DNA from: Oscillospiraceae bacterium
GTDB lineage: Bacteria > Bacillota > Clostridia > Oscillospirales > Ruminococcaceae
Direction of reading: 5' to 3'
Length of the DNA stretch: 64,000 nucleotides
NCBI GenBank assembly: GCA_017887325.1
Contig: JAGHIE010000011.1
Coordinates: forward strand, 1-64,000
Shown here: positions 1 to 6,462 of the stretch, piece after piece
How the letters are laid out: each line of letters opens with the position of its first letter
Position numbering within the stretch: position 1 is the first letter of the stretch
Translations under genes and position numbers: made by a program
The notes under the pieces: model-generated
Seen by the model: only the letters and a program-made list of their open reading frames with translations
Told to the model about the DNA's origin: nothing
Databases searched by the model: none

Positions 1-1
1 A

Positions 2-127
2 GTATTGTGTTTAGATAGTCATATGTCAGGAATAGGTTCTAATAGTTGTGGACCTGGATTAATCGAAAAATACAGAGTGAATGAAGATAATCTTGTATTA
101 GATTTCGATTTCATTTTTGAAAACTAA
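2..127 (+). CDS. C-terminal end of a GH2 beta-galactosidase (partial)
   Basis: Only the last 41 codons are inside the window; the gene enters from the left edge and stops at TAA 125-127. The tail reads HMSGIGSNSCGPGL followed by EKYRV and an alternating aromatic/acidic end. This is the usual last beta-sandwich motif of LacZ-type GH2 beta-galactosidases (the SGIGSNSCGP element near the C-terminus). The enzyme would hydrolyse terminal beta-galactosides in the cytoplasm. It differs from the full-length GH2 enzyme at 55881-58910, whose matching tail reads [14 protein letters not shown], so this is a second, divergent paralogue. Identity rests on one short motif. Confidence 0.75.
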   Translation, partial: VLCLDSHMSGIGSNSCGPGLIEKYRVNEDNLVLDFDFIFEN

Positions 128-131
128 AAAT

Positions 132-167
132 AAAAAACTACACTTAATTTTAAGTGTAGTTTTTTTA
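132..167 (+). terminator. Rho-independent terminator after the partial GH2 gene
   Basis: A 10-bp perfect stem (137-146 with 151-160) with a 4-nt loop is followed by a run of seven T. It ends the transcript of the beta-galactosidase upstream. Confidence 0.9.
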
Positions 168-262
168 TTTTAAAGACTATTATTTTTTTTAATAATGTAG
201 TATAATGTTATACGATTTATAAAAGAATAAGTGATTTATTCTAAAAAAGGGGATATGTAATA

Positions 263-1039
263 ATGCTATTCACAGTAGATATTGGTAATACAAATATGGA
301 GTTTGGTGTCTTTGAAGATGGAAAACTTTTGTCTAGTTTTAGATTGGTAACAAATAGAGATACAACTTCAGATGAAGTTGGCTTAATGGTAAGGCAATTT
401 TTTATGACACATGATATAAAAGTATCAATGATAGAAAATGTAATAATTACATCTGTAGTACCACAAGTAGTGTATTCAGTAAAAAATGCTATGAGAAAAT
501 ATTTAAACTTAGAGCCTTTAATTATAGGTGAAAATCTTAAAGTTAATATTGTAAATAAATATTCTAATCAAGCAGAAGTGGGTGCAGACAGATTAGTAAA
601 TGCATATTCAGCTTATAAAAAATATGGAGGAAATTTAATAGTTGTTGATTTTGGTACAGCAACAACATTTGATGTAATTGATGAAGAAGGAGCATATTTA
701 GGAGGAAGTATATATCCAGGATTAAAAATATCATTAGATGCTCTTGTTGAAAAAACATCTAAACTTCCTAAAGTTGAAATTAGTAAACCAGAAAAAGTAA
801 TTGGTGTAAACACAGTTATGAGTATGCAATCTGGGATAGTTTATGGATATACAGGAGCAGTTATAAACATTGTAAATCAAATTGAAAATGAGTTAGGTAA
901 AAAAATGAAAGTAATTGCTACTGGTGGTCTTGCTAAAGTGGTTGCATCTCAAAGTGATGTTTTTTCTGTACTTGATAAAACTTTAACTTTAGACGGATTG
1001 AGTTATATTTATGATGATTATAAAAAAGATAGAGGATAA
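263..1039 (+). CDS. coaX: Type III pantothenate kinase
   Basis: ATP-dependent phosphorylation of pantothenate, the first step of coenzyme A synthesis, in the cytoplasm. The 258-residue product has the ASKHA phosphate-1 motif DIGNTN at residues 6-11, the EVGADRLVNA signature near 106, and VDFGTATTFD near 128, all typical of CoaX rather than CoaA. Length matches the family (about 255-260). The ATG at 263 follows an AAAGGGG ribosome site 8 nt upstream. A TATAAT hexamer lies at 201-206 but the -35 is weak. It is followed after 6 nt by a membrane protein gene, probably co-transcribed. Type III kinases are not feedback-inhibited by CoA, a family property not visible here. Confidence 0.95.
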   Translation: MLFTVDIGNTNMEFGVFEDGKLLSSFRLVTNRDTTSDEVGLMVRQFFMTHDIKVSMIENVIITSVVPQVVYSVKNAMRKYLNLEPLIIGENLKVNIVNKYSNQAEVGADRLVNAYSAYKKYGGNLIVVDFGTATTFDVIDEEGAYLGGSIYPGLKISLDALVEKTSKLPKVEISKPEKVIGVNTVMSMQSGIVYGYTGAVINIVNQIENELGKKMKVIATGGLAKVVASQSDVFSVLDKTLTLDGLSYIYDDYKKDRG

Positions 1040-1045
1040 TATAGA

Positions 1046-1480
1046 ATGGATATATTATCAATAGCAATAATTATTTTTTGTATTATGGAAAGTGCAAATG
1101 TAGCTATTTTATATTTTAAACCTGATAGTAAATTAGGAAACGGAGTAGCAGTTTTTGATTCATGGAAAGATGCAAAAGAAGATAAACCAATGGATTTATT
1201 TGTTCATTATATGGCTTATTGGGTTGCTGGTGTTAAACTTATTTTTATATTTTTATTATTGGTAGTATTGTTTACAGGAACTCAGACAACAAAAGTATTT
1301 GCTGTTATAGCTATGATTATTTCTATTGCAACATATTTTTATAAACTTCATCCAATTATAAAAAGACTTGATTCTATGGGTAAAATTACTCCAAAAGGAT
1401 ATTCAAAAACATTAGGAATAATGATATCAAGTTTTTTAATAATGTTTTCTGTTGCACTTTTAATTCATTTTGTAATATAA
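1046..1480 (+). CDS. Small four-helix membrane protein of unknown function
   Basis: 144 residues, not recognised. I see four hydrophobic stretches likely to cross the membrane: about 3-22, 60-80, 84-103 and 121-142. Between helices 1 and 2 is a polar stretch with FDSWKDAKEDKP and a conserved-looking FVHYMAYW at the start of helix 2. There is no signal peptide cleavage site or catalytic motif. It begins 6 nt after the coaX stop with only a weak ribosome site, so translation is probably coupled to coaX. A link to pantothenate or CoA metabolism is guilt by association only. Confidence 0.7.
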   Translation: MDILSIAIIIFCIMESANVAILYFKPDSKLGNGVAVFDSWKDAKEDKPMDLFVHYMAYWVAGVKLIFIFLLLVVLFTGTQTTKVFAVIAMIISIATYFYKLHPIIKRLDSMGKITPKGYSKTLGIMISSFLIMFSVALLIHFVI

Positions 1481-1484
1481 AAAC

Positions 1485-1513
1485 TTGCATTTATTAACTG
1501 TTAGAGTTATAAT
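1485..1513 (+). promoter_or_regulatory. Promoter of the thiM operon
   Basis: TTGCAT at 1485-1490 and TATAAT at 1508-1513 with an exact 17-bp spacer. Transcription would begin near 1520, just before the TPP aptamer. Confidence 0.8.
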
Positions 1514-1530
1514 ATACTCGACAATTTAAC

Positions 1531-1617
1531 AAAAGGGGAGCTTGTGTTACAGGCTGAGAGGTAAGGTATAACCTTCGACCCATAACCTGATTTGGATAAT
1601 GCCAACGTAGGGACATA
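1531..1617 (+). promoter_or_regulatory. TPP riboswitch (THI element) of the thiM operon
   Basis: All conserved blocks are present in order: GGGGAGC at 1535-1541, CTGAGAG near 1554-1560 (pyrimidine-sensing arm), GACCC at 1577-1581, then CCTGAT, GGATAATGCC and GTAGGGA to about 1613 (pyrophosphate-sensing arm). Thiamine pyrophosphate binding should favour the terminator immediately downstream and switch off thiM-thiE-thiD-cytX. Confidence 0.97.
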
Positions 1618-1629
1618 GAGAGCAAATTA

Positions 1630-1675
1630 AAGCGTATATGCCAGTATGTATTGGTATATGCGCTTATTTTTATTT
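1630..1675 (+). terminator. Riboswitch-controlled terminator before thiM
   Basis: A 14-bp stem including G-U pairs (AAGCG with CGCTT, then TATATGCCA with TGGTATATG) followed by a T-rich run. It is the expression platform of the TPP riboswitch. Confidence 0.9.
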
Positions 1676-1743
1676 CTCCATTGTTTTACGAACTTTTCTA
1701 AAGTCAGTTATTTGTCAAATTTATTAAATGGAGGAAAGTAAAA

Positions 1744-2565
1744 ATGTTAGAAAATTGCATTGAAAATGTAAGAAATCAAACACCATTAGTACATAATATA
1801 ACTAATTATGTAACAGTTAACGATGTTGCTAATGTAATTTTAGCTTGTGGTGGTAGTCCAATAATGGCTGATGATAAAGAAGAAGTTTCAGAAATTACAG
1901 CTATTTGTGGTGGACTTAATATTAATATCGGTACATTGAATAAGCGTACCATTGAAGCTATGGTAATTGCGGGAAAAAAATCAAATGAATTGGGACATAT
2001 TACAGTTTTAGATCCTGTGGGAGTTGGAGCTAGTAAACTTAGAACAGATACTGCTAATAGGCTAATTAATGAAGTTAAATTTGATGTAATAAGAGGAAAT
2101 ATTTCTGAAATTAAAACTTTAGCTTTAGGTAATGGAACAACAAGAGGTGTTGATGCTGATGTTGCAGATACTGTTACAAAAGAAAACTTAGATAGTATGG
2201 TTAAATTTGCAAAAGATTTTGCAAAAAAACAAGAATGTGTAGTTGCAATAACAGGAGCAATTGATTTAGTAGCAGATAGTGATAAATGTTATGTAATATA
2301 TAACGGAAAACCTCAAATGAGTAAAATTACAGGAACAGGTTGTCAACTTTCTGGAATGATTACAGCTTTCGTTGTAGCAAATAAAGACAATAAACTTGAA
2401 GCAGTAGCAAGTGCCATTTGTACTATGGGCCTAGCAGGAGAAATTGCATTTAGTCATTTGAAAGAATATGAAGGCAATTCAACATATAGAAATAGAATAA
2501 TAGATGCTATTTATAATATGGATAGTGAAACATTATCAAAAGGAGCAAAATATGAAGTTAGATAA
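1744..2565 (+). CDS. thiM: Hydroxyethylthiazole kinase
   Basis: Phosphorylates 4-methyl-5-(2-hydroxyethyl)thiazole so that ThiE can join it to HMP-PP: the thiazole salvage route to thiamine. The 273-residue ribokinase-fold protein opens with the family motif TPLVHNITNYVTVND, has DPVGVGAS near residue 96, RGNISEI near 117, and the anion-hole motif TGTGCQLSG with C200. Length fits the family. A GGAGG ribosome site precedes ATG 1744. The 3' end overlaps thiE by 14 nt, so translation is likely coupled. Expression is controlled by the TPP riboswitch upstream. Confidence 0.97.
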   Translation: MLENCIENVRNQTPLVHNITNYVTVNDVANVILACGGSPIMADDKEEVSEITAICGGLNINIGTLNKRTIEAMVIAGKKSNELGHITVLDPVGVGASKLRTDTANRLINEVKFDVIRGNISEIKTLALGNGTTRGVDADVADTVTKENLDSMVKFAKDFAKKQECVVAITGAIDLVADSDKCYVIYNGKPQMSKITGTGCQLSGMITAFVVANKDNKLEAVASAICTMGLAGEIAFSHLKEYEGNSTYRNRIIDAIYNMDSETLSKGAKYEVR

Positions 2566-3187
2566 AAAAGATTTACTCTTATATGCAGTAACAGATAGAA
2601 GTTGGTTAAATGGAGAAAGTTTATATAGTCAAGTTGAAAAAGCTTTGATAGGTGGAACAACATTTTTACAACTTAGAGAAAAAGAGCTAGAAAAAGAAGA
2701 TTTTTTGAAAGAAGCTATAGATATAAAAGAGTTATGTGGTAAATATCAAGTACCATTTATAATTAATGATGATGTAGACATTGCTCTTAAAATGCAAGCA
2801 GACGGAGTTCATGTTGGGCAAGGTGATATGAATCCAATAGAAGTTAGAAAAATTTTAGGAGAGGATAAAATTATAGGAGTTTCAGTACAAACTGTAGAAC
2901 AAGCAAAGTTGGCACAACAACAAGGTGCAGATTATTTAGGCGTTGGAGCAGTTTTTACAACAGGTACTAAAACAGATGCAAAAGATGTAAGTTATGAAAT
3001 ATTAAAAGAAATTTGTAGTTGTGTTGATATACCAGTAGTGGCAATAGGTGGGATAAATAAGAATAATATCTCAAAATTGTTTGAAAGTGGAATATGTGGA
3101 GTAGCTGTTGTAAGTGCTATTTTTGCACAAAGAGATATTGTATCAGCTACAAAAGAGTTAAAACAATTGGTTAAAAATATAATTTAA
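2552..3187 (+). CDS. thiE: Thiamine-phosphate synthase
   Basis: Condenses hydroxymethylpyrimidine diphosphate with thiazole phosphate to thiamine phosphate. I chose ATG 2552 (211 residues) because AGGAG at 2541-2545 sits 6 nt before it; the upstream in-frame ATG at 2504 would add 16 residues that read through thiM. The TIM-barrel motifs are present: TFLQLREKE near residue 34, FIINDDVDIA near 69, GVHVGQGD near 85, GVGAVFTTGTK near 131, and VVAIGGIN near 164. Length matches ThiE. It overlaps thiM by 14 nt and is followed by a 71-nt gap holding a hairpin before thiD. Confidence 0.96.
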   Translation: MKLDKKDLLLYAVTDRSWLNGESLYSQVEKALIGGTTFLQLREKELEKEDFLKEAIDIKELCGKYQVPFIINDDVDIALKMQADGVHVGQGDMNPIEVRKILGEDKIIGVSVQTVEQAKLAQQQGADYLGVGAVFTTGTKTDAKDVSYEILKEICSCVDIPVVAIGGINKNNISKLFESGICGVAVVSAIFAQRDIVSATKELKQLVKNII

Positions 3188-3193
3188 CATATA

Positions 3194-3228
3194 TAGCGGT
3201 AAGTCGGGGGCACCACTTTTTATCGCTT
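3194..3228 (+). other. Intercistronic GC-rich hairpin between thiE and thiD
   Basis: An 8-bp stem (AGCGGTAA at 3195-3202 with TTATCGCT at 3220-3227, one G-U pair) encloses a G-rich loop with GGGGG then CACCAC that can pair further. No T-run follows, so it is not a terminator. It stands out in an otherwise AT-rich operon. It may be an mRNA processing or stability element. No known riboswitch class was recognised. Confidence 0.5.
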
Positions 3229-3258
3229 TACAAAATTAATGCAAAAAGGAGAATGATT

Positions 3259-4065
3259 ATGAGAACAGCATTAACAATCGCTGGAAGTGATTCTAGTGGA
3301 GGCGCTGGTATCCAAGCGGATATCAAAACAATGATAATGAACGGTGTTTATGCAATGAGTGCAATAACAGCATTAACAGCACAAAACACAATGGGTGTTT
3401 CAGATATTATGGAAGTTACACCTCAATTTTTAAAACATCAAATAGATGACGTTTTTAATGATATCTATCCAAATGCAGTAAAGATTGGTATGGTATCTTC
3501 TACTAGTTTGATTGAAGTTATTGCAGACAGATTAAAGTTCTTTAATGCAAAAAATATTGTTGTAGATCCTGTTATGATTGCTACAAGTGGAGCAAAATTA
3601 ATACAAGACGAAGCAATAAATAGCATTCAAGAAAAGCTATTTCCTTTAGCTACTGTAATTACACCAAATATTCCAGAAGCTGAAGTATTGTCACAAATGA
3701 GTATAAAAACAGAAGAAGACATGATAAAATCTGCAAAGATTATAAGTGAAAAATATGGAATATCTGTTTTGTGTAAAGGTGGACACAGTTTAAATGATGC
3801 AAACGATTTATTGTATCAAGCTGGAAATTATAAATGGATAAAAGGTAAAAGAGTAGATAATAAAAATACTCATGGAACAGGTTGTACTTTATCAAGTGCA
3901 ATTGCGTCAAATCTTGCTAAGGGATTTGATTTAGAAACATCTGTAATTAGAGCTAAAGATTATATATCTGGTGCACTAGCAGATATGATGGATTTAGGTA
4001 AGGGAAGTGGACCACTTAATCATGGATTTAATTTAAGTGGTGAGTTTTCAAAGGGGGTTTTTTAG
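3259..4065 (+). CDS. thiD: Hydroxymethylpyrimidine / phosphomethylpyrimidine kinase
   Basis: Performs two successive phosphorylations of hydroxymethylpyrimidine to HMP-PP, the pyrimidine partner for ThiE. I prefer ATG 3259 (268 residues, MRTALTIAG) to the ATG at 3253, because AGGAG at 3247-3251 is 7 nt from the former and nearly touches the latter. Motifs: TIAGSDSSGGAGIQADIKT at residues 6-24, VVDPVM near 104, TPNIPEAE near 135, CKGGH near 172, and HGTGCTLSSA with C209. Length fits ThiD. Its stop codon directly abuts the cytX start. Confidence 0.96.
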   Translation: MRTALTIAGSDSSGGAGIQADIKTMIMNGVYAMSAITALTAQNTMGVSDIMEVTPQFLKHQIDDVFNDIYPNAVKIGMVSSTSLIEVIADRLKFFNAKNIVVDPVMIATSGAKLIQDEAINSIQEKLFPLATVITPNIPEAEVLSQMSIKTEEDMIKSAKIISEKYGISVLCKGGHSLNDANDLLYQAGNYKWIKGKRVDNKNTHGTGCTLSSAIASNLAKGFDLETSVIRAKDYISGALADMMDLGKGSGPLNHGFNLSGEFSKGVF

Positions 4066-5235
4066 ATGAAAGAAAAAACTTCATTGTTTGAAAACGGATT
4101 GATATGGTTTGGTGCAGGTGTATCTATTGCTGAGATATTAACTGGTACATATTTCGCTCCACTTGGTTTTTCTAAGGGATTATTAGCAATAATTATAGGC
4201 CATATTATTGGGTGTACAATGTTATTTTTTGCTGGAATAATAGGTGGAAAAGTTAGAAAAAGTTCAATGGAAACAGTAAAAATGAGTTTTGGTCAAAAAG
4301 GGAGTTTGTTGTTTTCAATATTGAATATAGTTCAGCTTGTTGGTTGGACATCTATTATGATTTATGACGGAGCTATTTCAACTAATGAAGTATGGTCAGT
4401 AGGAAAATGGATATGGGCTTTGGTAATAGGAATTTTAATTATAGCTTGGATTTTAGTAGGAATAAAAAATCTTAGCAAAATAAATACTGTTGCAATGTCA
4501 TTGTTATTTGTTTTAACGATTGTTTTAAGTTTTGTTATATTTAAAAATGTGACAGCATCATCTAAAGTAAGTGATGCCATGAGTTTTGGGGCAGCTGTTG
4601 AACTATCAGTTGCGATGCCTTTATCTTGGTTGCCATTAATTAGTGACTATACAAGAGAAGCTGAAAAACCGGTTAAAGCAACTTGGGTTAGTGTTATTGT
4701 ATATGGTTTAGTGAGTTGTTGGATGTATGTTATTGGTATGGGTGCATCTTTATTTACTGGTGAAAGTGACATAGCCAAAATAATGGTTAAAGCAGGATTA
4801 GGTATATCTGGACTTTTGATAATAATATTCTCTACTGTTACAACTACATTTTTAGATGCATATTCAGCAGGGGTATCTAGTGAGTCAGTATTTTCTAAAA
4901 TAAATGGTAAATGGGTAGCTATTGGAACAACTGTTTTAGGTACAATAGGAGCTATAATTTATAATATGGATAATATAATGGATTTTCTTTACTTAATAGG
5001 ATCAGTTTTTGCTCCGATGATAGCAGTACTAATAGCAAACTTTTTTATTTTAAAATTAGATTATAGTGATAAAACGGTATGTATACAAAATATGATAGTT
5101 TGGGGTATAGGATTTATTATTTATCGTTATCTTATGACTGTTGATATTATCATAGGTAATTCTTTGCCAACAATGGTAATAACAATTTTAATTTGTGTAC
5201 TGTTTGAAAAAGGTAAAAAAGTAATTATAAAATAA
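4066..5235 (+). CDS. cytX: Putative hydroxymethylpyrimidine transporter (NCS1 family, CytX)
   Basis: 389-residue integral membrane protein with about 12 hydrophobic segments. It shows the CytX/NCS1 features GAGVSIAEILTGTYFAPLGF at the N-terminus, VQLVGWTSIMIYDGA in an early helix, and MPLSWLPLISDYTREA mid-protein. NCS1 proteins import nucleobase-like pyrimidines, and CytX members sit in TPP-regulated operons and are predicted to import HMP. The position directly after thiD and under the TPP riboswitch supports HMP as substrate. No biochemical evidence can be read from the sequence. Confidence 0.9.
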   Translation: MKEKTSLFENGLIWFGAGVSIAEILTGTYFAPLGFSKGLLAIIIGHIIGCTMLFFAGIIGGKVRKSSMETVKMSFGQKGSLLFSILNIVQLVGWTSIMIYDGAISTNEVWSVGKWIWALVIGILIIAWILVGIKNLSKINTVAMSLLFVLTIVLSFVIFKNVTASSKVSDAMSFGAAVELSVAMPLSWLPLISDYTREAEKPVKATWVSVIVYGLVSCWMYVIGMGASLFTGESDIAKIMVKAGLGISGLLIIIFSTVTTTFLDAYSAGVSSESVFSKINGKWVAIGTTVLGTIGAIIYNMDNIMDFLYLIGSVFAPMIAVLIANFFILKLDYSDKTVCIQNMIVWGIGFIIYRYLMTVDIIIGNSLPTMVITILICVLFEKGKKVIIK

Positions 5236-5245
5236 TTTATGAGTT

Positions 5246-5284
5246 AAAACACTTTATGGTATTATGTATCATAAAGTGTTTTTT
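5246..5284 (+). terminator. Terminator of the thiM-thiE-thiD-cytX operon
   Basis: AAAACACTTTATG pairs with CATAAAGTGTTTT, about 11-12 bp, followed by a T-run at 5279-5284. Confidence 0.9.
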
Positions 5285-5401
5285 AATACTATTAATATGT
5301 TTGTTTATTATAAAAAACATATTAAAAATAGATAAATTATGTTATAATATACAAATAAAATAAATTCATATTTTATACATAAGATTATATAAGGAGAAAA
5401 T

Positions 5402-6166
5402 ATGGAACAGAATTTAATAAATAAAAAAGGTTTTCAATTAACAGCATTTGATTTAAGGTTAATAGCAATTATCTCAATGGTATGTGATCATGCTGCAAAA
5501 TCATTAAATTTTAGTTATTATGATATTTTCTTTTTGATTATAGGTCGTTTGGCATTTCCTATTTTTGCATTTCAGTTAGTAGAAGGATATACTCATACAA
5601 GAAACTTTAAAAAGTATTGTAAAAGACTTTTAATTTTTGCTATCATATCAGAGATACCTTATAATATATTTGTAGGTGGAGGCTCTTTGATAAATCCGTT
5701 TTATCAAAATGTTTTGTGGACAATGCTTATTGGGTTACTTATGTTAAAATCTATTGATAAGATGATAGATTTAGGAAAAAATAAGATTATAACTACATTA
5801 GGAGTTATTGGTATAATTATAATAGGATATTTGGCTGGGGATATAATCAGAGCAGATTATTTTGGTGCAGGTGTATTATTATTTGCAATATTTTATTTTT
5901 CTAAGAAAGTTAAATATGAGTTTGTAATTCAAATATTGGGAATGGTTTTAATAAACTTTATGCTATTACCATCAGGAAATTATTATTCGGATATTGGAAT
6001 AATTAGATTTCCGTTAAAACTACAACCATTTGCTATGATATCATTGATTCCTATTTGGTTTTATAAAGGAAAACAAGGATATCATAGTAAGTGGTGGAGT
6101 GAATTGTGTTATTGTTTTTATCCAGTACATATGATAATTTTGATATTTTTATCCATACTTGGTTAA
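5402..6166 (+). CDS. TraX family membrane protein
   Basis: 254 residues with 7-8 predicted membrane helices. It opens with the family-typical LTAFDLRLIAIISMVCDHAAK, then GRLAFPIFAFQLVEGYTHTRN and RLLIFAIISEIPYN, the hallmark blocks of the TraX family (PF05857). TraX was first known as the F-pilin N-acetyltransferase of conjugative plasmids, but chromosomal homologues are widespread in Firmicutes and their role is unknown. No conjugation genes are nearby, so pilin acetylation is unlikely here. Ribosome site AAGGAG lies 7 nt before ATG 5402, and a TATAAT lies at 5343-5348. It appears monocistronic. Confidence 0.85.
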   Translation: MEQNLINKKGFQLTAFDLRLIAIISMVCDHAAKSLNFSYYDIFFLIIGRLAFPIFAFQLVEGYTHTRNFKKYCKRLLIFAIISEIPYNIFVGGGSLINPFYQNVLWTMLIGLLMLKSIDKMIDLGKNKIITTLGVIGIIIIGYLAGDIIRADYFGAGVLLFAIFYFSKKVKYEFVIQILGMVLINFMLLPSGNYYSDIGIIRFPLKLQPFAMISLIPIWFYKGKQGYHSKWWSELCYCFYPVHMIILIFLSILG

Positions 6167-6249
6167 AATATATATTTAATTCAACAAATATAATAGTTAG
6201 CTATTAAAATTAACTAAAAAACATGTAAAAATTCTGTTGAAAATGTGAA

Positions 6250-6278
6250 TTGATGTTTTATTTTGTAACATATATAAT
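6250..6278 (+). promoter_or_regulatory. Promoter of the ptsG operon
   Basis: TTGATG at 6250-6255 and TATAAT at 6273-6278 with a 17-bp spacer. It gives a leader of about 180 nt that contains the RAT antiterminator site and its terminator. The rest of the 6167-6462 gap upstream of this promoter is AT-rich with nothing recognisable. Confidence 0.75.
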
Positions 6279-6308
6279 CTTAGTATCAAAAGAATATAAT
6301 TTGTATGT

Positions 6309-6343
6309 AATAGTGTGTTACTGGAAGGCAGGCATAAACTATT
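6309..6343 (+). promoter_or_regulatory. RAT (ribonucleic antiterminator) site for a LicT/GlcT-type protein
   Basis: The outer stem AATAGT (6309-6314) pairs with ACTATT (6338-6343); the inner stem CTG (6321-6323) pairs with CAG (6329-6331) around GAAGG. The intervening GTGTTACTGG and GGCAGGCATAAAC match the asymmetric internal loops of PTS RAT hairpins. Its 3' half (from 6330) is also the 5' arm of the terminator, so the two structures exclude each other. Confidence 0.85.
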
Positions 6344-6399
6344 TGATTTTGTTATACCCAAAATGGTTATAATAAGAGAAAATGGTTTGTGTCTTTTTT
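6330..6399 (+). terminator. RAT-overlapping terminator in the ptsG leader
   Basis: The 5' arm 6330-6344 pairs with 6380-6394 over 15 positions including G-U pairs, followed by a T-run to 6399. It shares 14 nt with the RAT hairpin. Binding of the antiterminator to the RAT should prevent this stem and allow ptsG transcription. Confidence 0.75.
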
Positions 6400-6462
6400 A
6401 ATTTAGTCAGTTATAATTTGCTAAAACATACAAAAAATAATATTTTAGAAAGGACTGATAAT

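Noticed and set aside
2504-2551. Longer N-terminus for ThiE
   Set aside because: The 16 extra residues read through thiM coding sequence, and a good ribosome site points to ATG 2552.
5402-6166. TraX as evidence of a conjugative element
   Set aside because: No relaxase, type IV secretion or integrase gene is near; chromosomal TraX homologues are common in Firmicutes.
6382-6462. Longer N-terminus for PtsG
   Set aside because: It begins inside the terminator hairpin of the leader; the family start MKDKIFGVLQ follows its own ribosome site.
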